This document shows, in pieces, positions 44,414 to 54,393 of a DNA stretch of 64,000 nt. Numbering within the stretch: position 1 is the first letter of the stretch; each line of letters opens with the position of its first letter. The notes under the pieces were generated by a model that was not told the DNA's origin, ran no database searches, and was given only the letters and a program-made list of their open reading frames with translations. Position numbers and translations under genes: made by a program. Origin of the DNA: Pseudomonadota bacterium (GTDB lineage: Bacteria; Pseudomonadota; Alphaproteobacteria; Rhizobiales; Hyphomicrobiaceae); assembly GCA_023412805.1 (NCBI GenBank), contig JAEZRM010000116.1, positions 25,249-89,248 of the forward strand, given 5' to 3'.

Positions 44414-45721
44414 ATGCGCAGGTCATTTACCATTGCCGCGATCCTGCTGACTGCAGGCGCTGCGACATGGTTTGCCTACCCATCTTCCAGGCAATGGCCT
44501 GTCTTCAATCTTGTGGGTGGACTGATTGGCCAGCCTGCCAAGGAAGCCGCTGTAGCCAAGGGCCCAGCCGGCGCCACGAAGGGCGGGCGCGGTCCGGCCG
44601 TGCCGGTGCTCGCGGGTACTGCGGTCACGGCGGAAATGCCCATCATCCTCTCGGCTCCCGGTACCGTCGAGCCATTCGCCACCGTCGGCGTGAAGCCGCG
44701 CGTCGATGGACAGATCTCGGAGATCGCTTTCAAGGAAGGCGACGAGGTCCGTGCGGGTGACGTGCTCTTTCGCCTGGACGATCGCCTGATCAAAGCCCAG
44801 ATGCGGCAGGCCGAGGCCAATATCGCGCGCGACCGTGCCTCGTTGACCGATGCGGAGGCCATCCTTCGTCGCCGCGAGGCTCTCGTCACCAAGAACATCG
44901 TCACCGAGCAGGCGACGGAGACGCAGCGTAGTGCCGTTGAGGTGTTGAAGGCCTCAATTTCCGCCGGCGAGGCACAGCTGGAGGCGTGGCGCACCCAGCT
45001 TGATTATCTGACCGTGCTCGCGCCCATTCCCGGCCGAACTGGCGCACTCCGGGCTGAGCTTGGCTCCAATGTGCGTGCAGCGGACACCGGCTCGCTGATC
45101 GTCATCAATCAGACGCGGCCGATTTACGTGACGTTCTCGGTGCCGCAGGCCGATCTCGTCAATCTGCGCCGCGCGCTTACCGCGCGTTCGGAGGCGACGA
45201 TCCGTGTTGGCGGAGAAACGCCGATCGAAACCAAGGGCCGCGTGATCTTCATCGACAATCAGGTGGACAAGACGACCGGCACGCTCATGGGCAAGGTCGA
45301 GGTTGCGAACGAGGACGAAGTGCTCTGGCCTGGGCAGGCCGTCGATGTCGAGCTCGTCGTCGAGCGCCGGTCCGGGTTCGTCGCGGTGCCGGCGAGCGCC
45401 GTACTGCCGTCCCAGCAGGGTATGCTCGCCTGGGTCATTGGGGCTGACGGACGGGTTGCGCCGCGCACGGTGGCGCTAGCCCGCGTGATCGGCACGAGTG
45501 CTTACCTTTCCGACGGTCTAGCAGCGGGAGAGCGCGTGGTGACCGATGGTCAGCTCCGTCTCGCTCCCGGAGCTTCGATCACGATCCGCGAGCCGGAAGC
45601 CGTGCCAACAGGGAGTACGGCCCCAAAGGGAGAGGCCGGCGAAACCAACAAGCGCAGTAGCGGGCCGGCCGCGCGGGATACGCCGTCACCCCGGCCGGGA
45701 CCGGAGCGCGGGCGGACGTGA
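44414..45721 (+). CDS. RND efflux periplasmic adaptor (MdtA/AcrA-like)
   Basis: 435 residues from MRRSFTIAAILLTAGA; the ATG at 44414 has AGAAGGGG upstream. A single N-terminal membrane segment, then the lipoyl/barrel-sandwich hybrid (VEPFATVGVKPRVDGQISEI), a helical hairpin (ANIARDRASLTDAEAILRRR), and beta-barrel and membrane-proximal parts (NQVDKTTGTLMGKVEV). It links the inner-membrane pump to an outer-membrane channel. The permease gene follows 79 nt later. No TolC-like channel gene is present in the window. Confidence 0.92.
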   Translation: MRRSFTIAAILLTAGAATWFAYPSSRQWPVFNLVGGLIGQPAKEAAVAKGPAGATKGGRGPAVPVLAGTAVTAEMPIILSAPGTVEPFATVGVKPRVDGQISEIAFKEGDEVRAGDVLFRLDDRLIKAQMRQAEANIARDRASLTDAEAILRRREALVTKNIVTEQATETQRSAVEVLKASISAGEAQLEAWRTQLDYLTVLAPIPGRTGALRAELGSNVRAADTGSLIVINQTRPIYVTFSVPQADLVNLRRALTARSEATIRVGGETPIETKGRVIFIDNQVDKTTGTLMGKVEVANEDEVLWPGQAVDVELVVERRSGFVAVPASAVLPSQQGMLAWVIGADGRVAPRTVALARVIGTSAYLSDGLAAGERVVTDGQLRLAPGASITIREPEAVPTGSTAPKGEAGETNKRSSGPAARDTPSPRPGPERGRT

Positions 45722-45800
45722 GCATATACCGCCGTTGCGACAGCACGATCCTCTGCAAGGTGTCGAGTGCCTGAGAGGTCATGAACCCAGAGGTTAGGCG

Positions 45801-48800
45801 ATGAAGATCTCGGAGCTGTGCATTCGCCGGCCGGTTATGACGGTGCTGTTGATGGCCTCCATTCTCATGGCGGGCTTGTTCGCGTACCGGCAGCTCCCCA
45901 TTGCCGCCATTCCGCGCATCGATGTGCCGACCATCACCGTATCGGCGCGGCTTCCGGGCGCGAGCCCTGATACGATGGCCGTATCGGTGGCGGCGCCTCT
46001 CGAACGGCAATTCTCGACCATCGCGGGCATTACCAACATCACCTCGTCGAGCGTGGAAGGCGCCACGACCGTCACGCTCGAATTTGCGCTCGACCGCAAC
46101 ATCGACGCAGCCGCTCTCGATGTGCAATCGGCGATCTCGGTCGCAACACGGCGCCTGCCGGAGGATCTCGAGGCGCCACCTTCCTTCCGCAAGGTCAATC
46201 CGGCCGACAGCCCCGTCATCTTCCTTGCGCTGACATCCGATACCGCGCCATCCGCCGATATCAACGAGTTCGCCGAAACGGTCATGCTGCCGCGCCTCTC
46301 GACGCTGCCAGGCGTCGGCGAGGTCACGATCAACGGCGCGCAGAAGCGCGCCGTCCGCATCCGCTATGACTTCGATGCCATGGCGACACGCGGCATTTCA
46401 GTCGAGGAATTACGCACAGCCGTCAGCGCCATTGCCGGCGTCGGCCCGCTCGGATCCATCCGCACGGACCGGCAGGTCTACATCCTCGAAGCGAAGTCCG
46501 CCGAAGCGACCGCCGCGTACTTCAAGCCGATCGTCATCGCCTGGCGCAATGGGGCGCCCGTTCGCCTGCAGGATGTCGCCGAGGTCCAGGACTCGGTCGA
46601 GGATGAAGAGGCCTATGCCGAATACAACGGCAAGCGATCCATCATCGTCTCCGTACGCCGCCAGCCGGACGCCAATACCGTTGCGGTGACCGATGCCGTG
46701 CGAGAGATCGTTCCGCAGTTTCAGTCCGACCTGCCGCCGACCATCGAGCTGCGAATCCTGTCCGACCGGTCAGAGTCGATCCGCGAGTCGGTCCATGACG
46801 TCGAACTCACGCTGCTCATTACCGCCGTCCTCGTCGTTCTGGTGATCCTTGCGTTCTTGCGCAACTGGCGTGCGACGATCATTCCGGCGTTCGCGCTGCC
46901 TCTCTCGATCATCGGCACGTTCGCCGGTATGGCTTATTTCGGCTTCTCGCTGGACAACGTCACGCTGCTTGCATTGACCCTGGCGCTTGGCTTCGTCGTG
47001 GACGATGCCATCATCGTGCTCGAGAACATCGTGCGCTATATCGAGAAGGGCATGGCGCCGTTCGAGGCCGCGATCAAGGGCGCAAAAGAGATCGGCTTCA
47101 CCGTTCTCTCGATCACATTCTCTCTGGTGGCGGTTTTCATCCCGATCCTGCTCATGGGCGGCGTCGTCGGACGCTTCTTCTTCTCGTTCGCGGTAACGAT
47201 CAGCCTTGCGATCCTGCTCTCGGGCTTCATTGCTCTGACCATGACGCCGATGCTGTGCGCGCGCATGCTGAGCCGCAAGGACGTGCACCAGGAGAACGCC
47301 GGTTTCCTGTCGCGCGCCTTCGAGAGTGGATATGCGGCCATGGCCAATGGCTATCGCCGATCACTCGACTGGTCCCTGCGCCATCGTAGTTTGATGCTGT
47401 TGCTCACGGTCGGAACCATGGTGGCGACGGTCTGGGCATTCGCTACGGTCAAGAAGGGCTTCATGCCCGTCGAGGATACGAGCATCATCATCGTGCGCAC
47501 GGAGGCACAGCCTGACGTCGCCTTCCCGGCGATGCTGGATCGTCAGCGTGAGGTCGCTGCCGCCGTTCTGACGGACCCCGATGTGCTCTACATCAACTCC
47601 AATGTGGCCCGCACGAGCTTCAATCCGACGATCAACCGCGGTTCGATATTCGTGCAGTTGAAGCCCCGCTCCGAACGCGACGGGCGCGCGACGATCACGG
47701 ATGTGCAGCACCGTCTCCGCCGCAAGCTTGCCGGCATTGTCGGTATTCGCGCCTTCCCGGTGCCGCTGCAGAACCTCAGGATAGGTAGCCGTGGCGGCGC
47801 GTCCGCCTATCAGTACACGCTGACCGGCGTGGATCGCGAAGCGCTCTATGAAGGCGGCGGCCGCCTCGTCGAACGCCTCAAGGTGACACCTGGTTTTGCG
47901 GATGTGACGAGCGATCTCGAACTCGGTGCGCGCCAGGTTAAGATCGACGTGGATCGCGACGCACTCGCTCGCTATGGCGTGTCGATGGAGACGGTGCGTT
48001 CGACGCTTTACTCCACGTTCGGTAAGCGTCAGATAGCGACGGTGTTCACGCCCGGGAACGACTATTCCGTCATCCTTGAGGCGAGTAAGACCTATCAGCT
48101 CGATCCGAGCGTGCTCAATCGCGTGTATCTGCGCGCATCCAGCGGCCAGCTCGTGCGCTTCGATGCGCTCGCGCGGGTCACGCTCGGCTCGGGACCGATC
48201 GCTGTAGCGCGTCAGAGCCAGCTTCCTGCCGTCACCGTGACGTTCAATCTCGGCCCCGGCTTCACGCTCGGCGAGGCGGTTGCGCGCATGGCCGATGTCG
48301 AGCGCGACGTCAATATGCCGGCTGGCATCAGTGGCCAGTTCGCCGGCACGGCCCAGGTTTTCCAGGACAGTTTCCGCAATCAGCCGCTCCTGATCCTCGC
48401 GGCCATCCTCACGATCTACATTGTTCTCGGAATTCTGTACGAGAGCTTCATTCACCCGATCACGATTCTCTCGGGCCTGCCGTCGGCCAGTCTTGGCGCG
48501 CTGCTGACGCTGATCGTCTTCGATGTCGAGCTGACGATCATCGCCATGATCGGCATCATCCTGCTCATCGGCATCGTGAAGAAGAATGCGATCATGATGA
48601 TCGACTTCGCGATCGAAGCGCGATCGCGTGGCATGGAGCCTCATGAAGCCATTCGCGAGGCTTGTCTCCTGCGCTTCCGCCCGATCATGATGACGACCAT
48701 GGCGGCGCTCTTCGGCGTGCTGCCGATTGCGGTCGGCTGGGGTGCCGGTGCCGAGCTGCGTCAGCCTCTGGGCCTCGCCGTCGTCGGTGGTCTTGCGGTT

Positions 48801-48959
48801 TCGCAGCTTCTGACGCTGTACATCACGCCGGCCGTCTACCTCCTGCTCGAGCAGGTCGGAACGAAGCTCAATGCCGGACGCCGCGAGGTGCTCTCCGCAG
48901 CAGCGGAGGACGAAGCGTCGGATCAACAAAACGTTCCGGTGCGTACGGCGGCTGAGTAG
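45801..48959 (+). CDS. RND multidrug efflux permease (MdtB/AcrB-like)
   Basis: 1052 residues, full length for the HAE1 family, with 12 membrane helices and two large periplasmic loops. The N-terminus KISELCIRRPVMTVLLMASI and helix 4 LALGFVVDDAIIVLENIVRY with its paired aspartates for proton relay are characteristic; FRPIMMTTMAALFGVLPIAV is in the C-terminal half. It exports hydrophobic compounds using the proton gradient, together with the adaptor just upstream. Confidence 0.95.
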   Translation: MKISELCIRRPVMTVLLMASILMAGLFAYRQLPIAAIPRIDVPTITVSARLPGASPDTMAVSVAAPLERQFSTIAGITNITSSSVEGATTVTLEFALDRNIDAAALDVQSAISVATRRLPEDLEAPPSFRKVNPADSPVIFLALTSDTAPSADINEFAETVMLPRLSTLPGVGEVTINGAQKRAVRIRYDFDAMATRGISVEELRTAVSAIAGVGPLGSIRTDRQVYILEAKSAEATAAYFKPIVIAWRNGAPVRLQDVAEVQDSVEDEEAYAEYNGKRSIIVSVRRQPDANTVAVTDAVREIVPQFQSDLPPTIELRILSDRSESIRESVHDVELTLLITAVLVVLVILAFLRNWRATIIPAFALPLSIIGTFAGMAYFGFSLDNVTLLALTLALGFVVDDAIIVLENIVRYIEKGMAPFEAAIKGAKEIGFTVLSITFSLVAVFIPILLMGGVVGRFFFSFAVTISLAILLSGFIALTMTPMLCARMLSRKDVHQENAGFLSRAFESGYAAMANGYRRSLDWSLRHRSLMLLLTVGTMVATVWAFATVKKGFMPVEDTSIIIVRTEAQPDVAFPAMLDRQREVAAAVLTDPDVLYINSNVARTSFNPTINRGSIFVQLKPRSERDGRATITDVQHRLRRKLAGIVGIRAFPVPLQNLRIGSRGGASAYQYTLTGVDREALYEGGGRLVERLKVTPGFADVTSDLELGARQVKIDVDRDALARYGVSMETVRSTLYSTFGKRQIATVFTPGNDYSVILEASKTYQLDPSVLNRVYLRASSGQLVRFDALARVTLGSGPIAVARQSQLPAVTVTFNLGPGFTLGEAVARMADVERDVNMPAGISGQFAGTAQVFQDSFRNQPLLILAAILTIYIVLGILYESFIHPITILSGLPSASLGALLTLIVFDVELTIIAMIGIILLIGIVKKNAIMMIDFAIEARSRGMEPHEAIREACLLRFRPIMMTTMAALFGVLPIAVGWGAGAELRQPLGLAVVGGLAVSQLLTLYITPAVYLLLEQVGTKLNAGRREVLSAAAEDEASDQQNVPVRTAAE

Positions 48960-48986
48960 TGTCGTGGCCGGCGCTGCGTGCCGCTC

Positions 48987-50336
48987 CTATTGCTCCCTGA
49001 AAGCGCGGACGAACGTGTCGGAGAGCGGCTTCATGATGTACTCGAGGAATGTGCGCTCATCCGTCTTGATGAAGACATCGGCGGGCATGCCGGGCGTCGG
49101 GCGGAAACTCTCCAGCTTGCTGCGCGCATTCTGCTCGTCGAGCTGAACGCGAACGATGAACGTATCGCGGCGTGCTGCTTCCTGAGCGCCGATTGCTTCC
49201 CGCTGCGAGACCGTGTCGGCCGACAGATAGACGACTTTGCCCTCGATCATAGGCGTGAGGCGCTGGTTGAGCGCACTCAGACGGACCATGGCGCTAAGCC
49301 CTTCTTTGACGTGAACCACCTCATTCGGGTTGAGGCGTGCCTCGATGACCAGTTCGTCGTCGACCGGGAGAAGTTCGAGCACGACGGCGCCTGCCGCCAC
49401 CACGCCGCCCCTGGTATTGTGAAGAAGGCGCACGACAATGCCACTGACAGGTGCGCGGATCTCAATGCGATCCATGACGTCGCGCGCGGCGCGAATCTGC
49501 TCGTTGACGTCGTCGAGCTCGGTTTCTGTCGCGCGCAGATCCTCCAGCGACTTCTGCAGGGCGGCCGATCTCAGATGCGCAATCTGCTGCTCGGCCCGCG
49601 ACACGCGCTCGCGTGCGTCCGCGCCGCGCGCCTGCAGGCTCGCCAGTTCACCTGAAAGCCCGGCTTCGGCACGGCGGAGCGCAAGAATCTCCGTTCTGCG
49701 GACGAGCTGGCGTTCCAGAAGTTCGGACTTGTCCTTGAGCTCTTGTGAAAAGAGCGCCATGCGCTCTTCCGTGGCTGCCGCCTGTGCGCGGTAGCCGCCG
49801 ATACTCTCCTGAAGCCCGGCGATCTCGCGCCTCAGCACGGCTTCCTCGTCGGTGATTTTCGCGCGACGCGCCTTGAGCTCGATGAGCTGGCTCGCATAGA
49901 TCGCCGCGACCTCTTCGCCACCTTCTGCAAAGCTCGCGTGCTCCGGCAGCGTGAAATGTGCATCGCCCGAGGCTTCGGCACCGAGGCGTGCCTTCATGAT
50001 GAGCAGGCGATGGCGCCTCAGGACGAGGCGGCGCAGGCGCGCTTCGGCCGCGGTCGCATCGAGCCGGAGGAGGGGTTGGTTGATCTCGACGCGCTGGCCC
50101 TCGCGCACGAGCACATCGCGGACAATGCCGCCTTCGAGGTGCTGGACCTGCTTGTTCTGGCCGGTCGCGACGAACGAGCCCGACACCACGACGGCACCTT
50201 CGAGTGGCGCGACGGAAGCCCATACGCTGAAGCCACCAAGACAGAGCAGCAGGATCGCGGCGCCAATGCGGATGGGGCCGCGGCTGTCGCTCGGCACGCC
50301 CTTGTGCCACTGGTCGATGCTCGGAACATGGCTCAT
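48987..50336 (-). CDS. Type I secretion periplasmic adaptor (HlyD/PrtE type)
   Basis: 449 residues with an N-terminal membrane anchor (GAAILLLCLGGFSVWASVAP), LEGAVVVSGSFVATGQNKQV (lipoyl half typical of the family), long coiled coils (about residues 150-300) and the C-terminal IEARLNPNEVVHVKEGLSAM barrel. It bridges the inner-membrane ABC exporter and a TolC-type channel. It is the last gene of the four-gene minus-strand operon, 18 nt after the ABC gene. The outer-membrane channel is not in the window. Confidence 0.93.
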   Translation of the reverse strand: MSHVPSIDQWHKGVPSDSRGPIRIGAAILLLCLGGFSVWASVAPLEGAVVVSGSFVATGQNKQVQHLEGGIVRDVLVREGQRVEINQPLLRLDATAAEARLRRLVLRRHRLLIMKARLGAEASGDAHFTLPEHASFAEGGEEVAAIYASQLIELKARRAKITDEEAVLRREIAGLQESIGGYRAQAAATEERMALFSQELKDKSELLERQLVRRTEILALRRAEAGLSGELASLQARGADARERVSRAEQQIAHLRSAALQKSLEDLRATETELDDVNEQIRAARDVMDRIEIRAPVSGIVVRLLHNTRGGVVAAGAVVLELLPVDDELVIEARLNPNEVVHVKEGLSAMVRLSALNQRLTPMIEGKVVYLSADTVSQREAIGAQEAARRDTFIVRVQLDEQNARSKLESFRPTPGMPADVFIKTDERTFLEYIMKPLSDTFVRAFREQ

Positions 50337-50353
50337 GGTTCAGCCCCCTCTAC

Positions 50354-52279
50354 TTATTCCGCGGCTTCGGCCGGCGGCGTTGCGGCCGGGGTGGCGGTGT
50401 TCTTCGCTGCATAGAGCCGGCGCAGGACTTCGTGAGGCGTGCCGAATGCATCCTGCCGCCCCGCGCGCAGGATAAGTACTTTGTCGACGATGTTGAGAAG
50501 CGCCGGACGCTGCGTCACGACCGCAACCGTGATGCCATTCTGCTTGGCGCGCTGCATGGCCTCGGTCAGGGCCTGCTCGCCGACGGCATCGAGATTGGAG
50601 TTCGGCTCGTCGAGCACGACGAGGGCCGGATCGCCGAAGAAGGCGCGGGCAAGCGCGATGCGCTGCTTCTGGCCGCCGGATAGCGGCGCGCCGCTGCGCT
50701 CGAGAACGGTTTCATAGCCGCTCGGGAGGTGGCAGATCATCTCGTGCACGCTCGTCAGCTGGGCGGCGCGATAGACCGTCTCGTCGGGCAGGTCGCCGCG
50801 CATACGGCACACGTTCTCGCGGATCGTGCCGGGGAACAGCTCGACTTCCTGCGGGAGATATCCGGTGAACTCGCCGAACTGGCGACGATCCCAGTTGCGC
50901 AGCTCGGTCGAGTCGAGCCGGATCTTGCCGGCCGTCGGATGCAGGCAGCCGACGAGCATGCGCGCGAGCGTCGACTTTCCGGAGCCGGACGGCCCGACGA
51001 TCGCCAGCGACTCGCCCGGCTTGAGCTCGAAGCTCACGCCATTGAGCACCGGCTCCTTGGTGCCGGCGGGCAGATAAAGCAGCTTGTCTGCAACCAGATG
51101 GCCCTTGGGCTTCGGCAACTTCAGGCGCGGCGGCTCGTTGCGGAGAGCCTGCACGGCGGCGCACATGCGTCCGTAAGACGTCCACGCCTGCAGCACGCTT
51201 CGCCAGCCTTCGATCATGCCTTCGAGCGGCTGCAAGGCGCGACCGGCGATGATGGAGGCCGCAATCATCATGCCACCCGTGAGATGACCGTTGAGCGCCA
51301 GATACGCGCCCCAGCCGAGAATGGCGATCTGCGTCGCGAGGCGCACGAAGCGCGAAAGACCGCTGATCCACACACTGCGGTCCTGCGCGTCCGCCTGCAT
51401 GGTGAGGGCGGCGGCCTGCTCGCGGCCCCATTGCGCGACGCTTTCGTTGAGCATGCCCATGGCATTCACGACCTGGGCGTTGCGCGCGAGGGACTCGGCT
51501 TGTGCCTCGGCCTTCGAGCCGAAGATGCCCGCTTGTCCGAGTGGCGCGGAAGTCGCGCGCTGATTGAGGATTGCGATGGCGATGAGCAGCAGGCCCGCAA
51601 CGAGCACGAGATATCCGAGCTGCGGATGAATGAGAAAGATCGCCGCGAAGTAGAGCGGTGCCATCGGTGCATCGAACAGCACCAGCATGATCGGCCCGGA
51701 CAGGAAGCTGCGGACCTGATGCAGATTGCGCAGGGGCTGGACATTGCCGCTGTCGGTTGCGGGGGCCTGAGCGATGATACTGGCGATGATGGGGCCACCG
51801 AGGATCGTCTCCATGCGTGTCGCAAGGCGGCTCAAAACCTGGCGACGCAACGTGTCGAGCAGGGCGAGCACCGCGATCAGCCCCATGACGACAAGCGTCA
51901 GCATGAGCAGCGTGTGCAGGCTGTGGCTCGTGAGCACACGGTCGGAAATCTGGAAGAGATAGATCGGCATCGTCAGCATCAGAAGATTGACGAATACCGA
52001 GAAGATGCCGACGGCGACGAGGTTCTTGCGGGCGACGTCGCGCCATTGGGCGAGGGGATCGCCCGGTGCTGTCGGTCCGCTCGACGCCTCGTCCTCTGCC
52101 GGGCGAAGGAACGCCGGCTTGCCGAGCCGTTCCGGCCACCGAGCAAGCTGCCGGAGATGCGCGATGCTTCCGGCGCGGCGAGATTGCTCGCTGATGTTCG
52201 CGTTTGCACCCACGTCCGGCCGCTCGAGTAAATCGGCGGCCGGCGTGGTTCCGGTGTTGGATGTCCCCCCCGTCGTCAT
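50354..52279 (-). CDS. Type I secretion ABC exporter (PrtD/HlyB type)
   Basis: 641 residues: a ~75-residue N-terminal extension, a membrane domain (NLLMLTIPIYLFQISDRVLT) and an ATPase domain with Walker A GPSGSGKST, signature LSGGQKQRIALARA and Walker B ALVVLDEPNSNLD. There is no C39 peptidase domain, so substrates would carry C-terminal signals. Its ATG overlaps the stop of the repetitive protein gene by one base (TGATG), tying them in one operon. Confidence 0.94.
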   Translation of the reverse strand: MTTGGTSNTGTTPAADLLERPDVGANANISEQSRRAGSIAHLRQLARWPERLGKPAFLRPAEDEASSGPTAPGDPLAQWRDVARKNLVAVGIFSVFVNLLMLTMPIYLFQISDRVLTSHSLHTLLMLTLVVMGLIAVLALLDTLRRQVLSRLATRMETILGGPIIASIIAQAPATDSGNVQPLRNLHQVRSFLSGPIMLVLFDAPMAPLYFAAIFLIHPQLGYLVLVAGLLLIAIAILNQRATSAPLGQAGIFGSKAEAQAESLARNAQVVNAMGMLNESVAQWGREQAAALTMQADAQDRSVWISGLSRFVRLATQIAILGWGAYLALNGHLTGGMMIAASIIAGRALQPLEGMIEGWRSVLQAWTSYGRMCAAVQALRNEPPRLKLPKPKGHLVADKLLYLPAGTKEPVLNGVSFELKPGESLAIVGPSGSGKSTLARMLVGCLHPTAGKIRLDSTELRNWDRRQFGEFTGYLPQEVELFPGTIRENVCRMRGDLPDETVYRAAQLTSVHEMICHLPSGYETVLERSGAPLSGGQKQRIALARAFFGDPALVVLDEPNSNLDAVGEQALTEAMQRAKQNGITVAVVTQRPALLNIVDKVLILRAGRQDAFGTPHEVLRRLYAAKNTATPAATPPAEAAE

Positions 52280-53610
52280 CAGATCAGTCCTTCCCCCAGT
52301 CCGCGGAGTGCGATCTCCTGCTGGAGATGGCCGATCAGCGTCGGGAGTGGCATGCCGGCATCGTCGCCGTTATCCGTGAGCACGCTGATGTCGAGTGCGG
52401 TATCGCCTGTGATGTTAGCGCTGCTGCTCTCGGTATTGAGCAGGCTTTCCTGAAGGCTGACGCCGAACTCGGTGTAGGCGCCTGCCTCGATGAGCTCGAA
52501 GCCGTTCGCTTCGGCCGCGGCGACGAACTGGAGTGCGCCCGGCGAGCCGACTGCATCGGCAGGTGCGCTTCCTGCGAAGAGGTCACCGCCAAGGCTTGCA
52601 GGCAAAAGATCGAGCACTGGCTGTGCGACCGGCGCCAAGGGGGCCAGCAACGGTGAGATCGCCGGCTCGATGAGATCGACAGCGGGAGATGCAACTTCCA
52701 ACACCGGATCGAGAATGGGCTCTGCCGCATCGGCGATCTTCACTACAGGTGCCAGGATCGGCTCGACGATGTCGATGGCTGGATCCGCCAGCTGCATCAA
52801 CTCACCGCCGATTGCGCCGAGAGGATCGAGCAGATCGCCGGCCCCTTCCGCCAGAACTTCGATGGGCACAAACAGCGGGTTCAGTGCGGTTTCGAGGCCG
52901 CCGGCCAGGTCGCCGACGAGTTCTGCTGCTGGCGAGAGCGCCACATCGAGCGTCGGCCCGAGCACGCCAGCGAGATCCTCGATGGTCTCGACGGCAGGCG
53001 CCAGCAGTCCGTCCAATGTCGGGCCCAAGCCCTCGACCAGATCACCGACGGTCTCGAGCACGGGAGGCAGCACGCCGTTCAAGTCCGGCAGCGCAATTTC
53101 TATGCCGGGCAAATCGCCGGGATCTACAGAACCGTTGTCCTCATTCGCGGCTGGGGAGAGAGTACCGTCGGCTGCCGCCGAGCCCGGTACGTGCGCGAAT
53201 TGCGGAACGGAAGTGTTGTCGCCCGCAAGCTCGACCGACGCTTCCGCACCGCCGACGCTGATTTCATTGAGAACACCATTGCCCTCGACTGGCGCGGCCG
53301 CGCTCGGCGCTCCCGTCACGTCGGCTTCCGAGATATCGAGTGCGCGCAGGTCCGGGGTCGAGAGAAGCTGTGTGCCCGCGGCAGCGGAGCCCGATGAGCC
53401 GTCCGGAGCATTCAGGTCAGTGGTGGCGCCGGCCTGTGCCGCGCCACTCGCGAATGCGCTACCGGCTGCAATCTGGGCGAGGAAGAACGACCATGTCAGA
53501 AAGCTCCAGAGCCCACGTTCGCGCTGGGGTTCCTGCACGGCAAAGCCATCTTTTCCGGCTTTTCCGGCGACGTCCAGAGCGGATGCGTCAACCCGGTTCT
53601 CGTTGAGCAT
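52279..53610 (-). CDS. Repetitive acidic protein coupled to type I secretion genes
   Basis: 443 residues of no recognised family. A hydrophobic segment lies near the N-terminus (FLTWSFFLAQIAAGSAFASG, about 37-56). Residues ~178-340 are built of ~22-residue units such as APAVETIEDLAGVLGPTLDV and SPAAELVGDLAGGLETALNP. There are no GGxGxDxxx RTX repeats. GGAGGA lies upstream of the ATG, and the stop overlaps the ABC exporter start. It could be a cargo, an export-associated anchor or a surface protein; the operon position is the main clue. Confidence 0.75.
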   Translation of the reverse strand: MLNENRVDASALDVAGKAGKDGFAVQEPQRERGLWSFLTWSFFLAQIAAGSAFASGAAQAGATTDLNAPDGSSGSAAAGTQLLSTPDLRALDISEADVTGAPSAAAPVEGNGVLNEISVGGAEASVELAGDNTSVPQFAHVPGSAAADGTLSPAANEDNGSVDPGDLPGIEIALPDLNGVLPPVLETVGDLVEGLGPTLDGLLAPAVETIEDLAGVLGPTLDVALSPAAELVGDLAGGLETALNPLFVPIEVLAEGAGDLLDPLGAIGGELMQLADPAIDIVEPILAPVVKIADAAEPILDPVLEVASPAVDLIEPAISPLLAPLAPVAQPVLDLLPASLGGDLFAGSAPADAVGSPGALQFVAAAEANGFELIEAGAYTEFGVSLQESLLNTESSSANITGDTALDISVLTDNGDDAGMPLPTLIGHLQQEIALRGLGEGLI

Positions 53611-53660
53611 GGGCCGTCCTCCATGTGTTCACGGAGGACGACAGGACAATCGCGTCGCCT

Positions 53661-53698
53661 CCGCCCGCGCTATCCCCCCTTCTTAATTGCGCGGGCGG
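53661..53698 (-). promoter_or_regulatory. Stable intercistronic hairpin
   Basis: A perfect 10-bp inverted repeat CCGCCCGCGC/GCGCGGGCGG with an 18-nt loop, between the 219-residue protein gene and the 443-residue repetitive protein gene. No U-run follows on the minus strand, so an RNA-stabilising or attenuating role is more likely than full termination. It could raise expression of the first gene over the export genes. Confidence 0.55.
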
Positions 53699-53733
53699 GC
53701 AGCACTGCCGCCCTGCCTACCCACGCAATCCGT

Positions 53734-54393
53734 TCAGCCATCCATTCCGTCACAGCCGAGGATATCCAGAGCTGGGACGTCGAACAGCGATGATGTTGTT
53801 GTCAGCAAATCGAGCGTCGAGCCAAGGGCCGAAGCGAGGTCGCCGGCCAGTGGCACGTTGCCATCGTAAGCCTCGCCTCCGACGATGCCACCGAGCCCGC
53901 CGCCGTTGCCGACATCGAGCATTGCGGCATTCAGCAGGCTGCCGACGTCGGCGCTGGCACCATCGCCGCCGATGACAGCGCTGAGGTTCGTGCTGCTGCT
54001 GACGATGCCATCCTCGCCGAAAAGAGGAAGCTGGATGGTCGCGTCGGTCTCGCTATCGAGACTGAGGAGGGGAAGGCCACCATCGCCATCGTCACCAGCA
54101 GGCGTCGCTACTTCGATGGGCGACAGCTCGATATCGAGCCCGCCTTTGGAAGCTTCGTTTGTGACCAGCGATACGTCGACCGGGAGTACGGCCGAGATGC
54201 CGGTCCCCGATACTATGGCGCCCGCGTCACCCGCGATGCTGATGTTCGGGAGGATGCCGAGTACGCCAGAGAGATCCACGCCTGGTCCTCCCGGACAATC
54301 GGCGGCAGGCGGCGGGGCCGGCTCGTGGCCGCAGTCGGGCGGCTCCGGCGGTTGGACCGGCTGCTTTGGGGGGGCGCTTGATTTCTTGCCCAT
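53734..54393 (-). CDS. Acidic, glycine-rich protein, candidate type I secretion cargo
   Basis: 219 residues, unrecognised. A proline/cysteine-rich N-terminus (PPEPPDCGHEPAPPPAADCP) leads to a long acidic, Gly/Ser/Leu-rich region (VATPAGDDGDGGLPLLSLDS, LDVGNGGGLGGIVGGEAYDG) and an end with LDLLTTTSSLFDVPALDILG. There is no Sec signal peptide, as expected for type I cargo. GAGGAG precedes the ATG. It is the first gene before the repetitive protein and exporter genes, with a lux-box-like palindrome about 150 nt upstream. Confidence 0.72.
   Translation of the reverse strand: MGKKSSAPPKQPVQPPEPPDCGHEPAPPPAADCPGGPGVDLSGVLGILPNISIAGDAGAIVSGTGISAVLPVDVSLVTNEASKGGLDIELSPIEVATPAGDDGDGGLPLLSLDSETDATIQLPLFGEDGIVSSSTNLSAVIGGDGASADVGSLLNAAMLDVGNGGGLGGIVGGEAYDGNVPLAGDLASALGSTLDLLTTTSSLFDVPALDILGCDGMDG

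Noticed and set aside
47361..48929. 522-codon minus-strand open frame opposite the RND permease
   Set aside because: Antisense to a full-length RND pump with all its motifs.
50729..52231. 500-codon plus-strand open frame opposite the type I ABC exporter
   Set aside because: The minus strand carries Walker A, signature and Walker B motifs; the plus frame has none.
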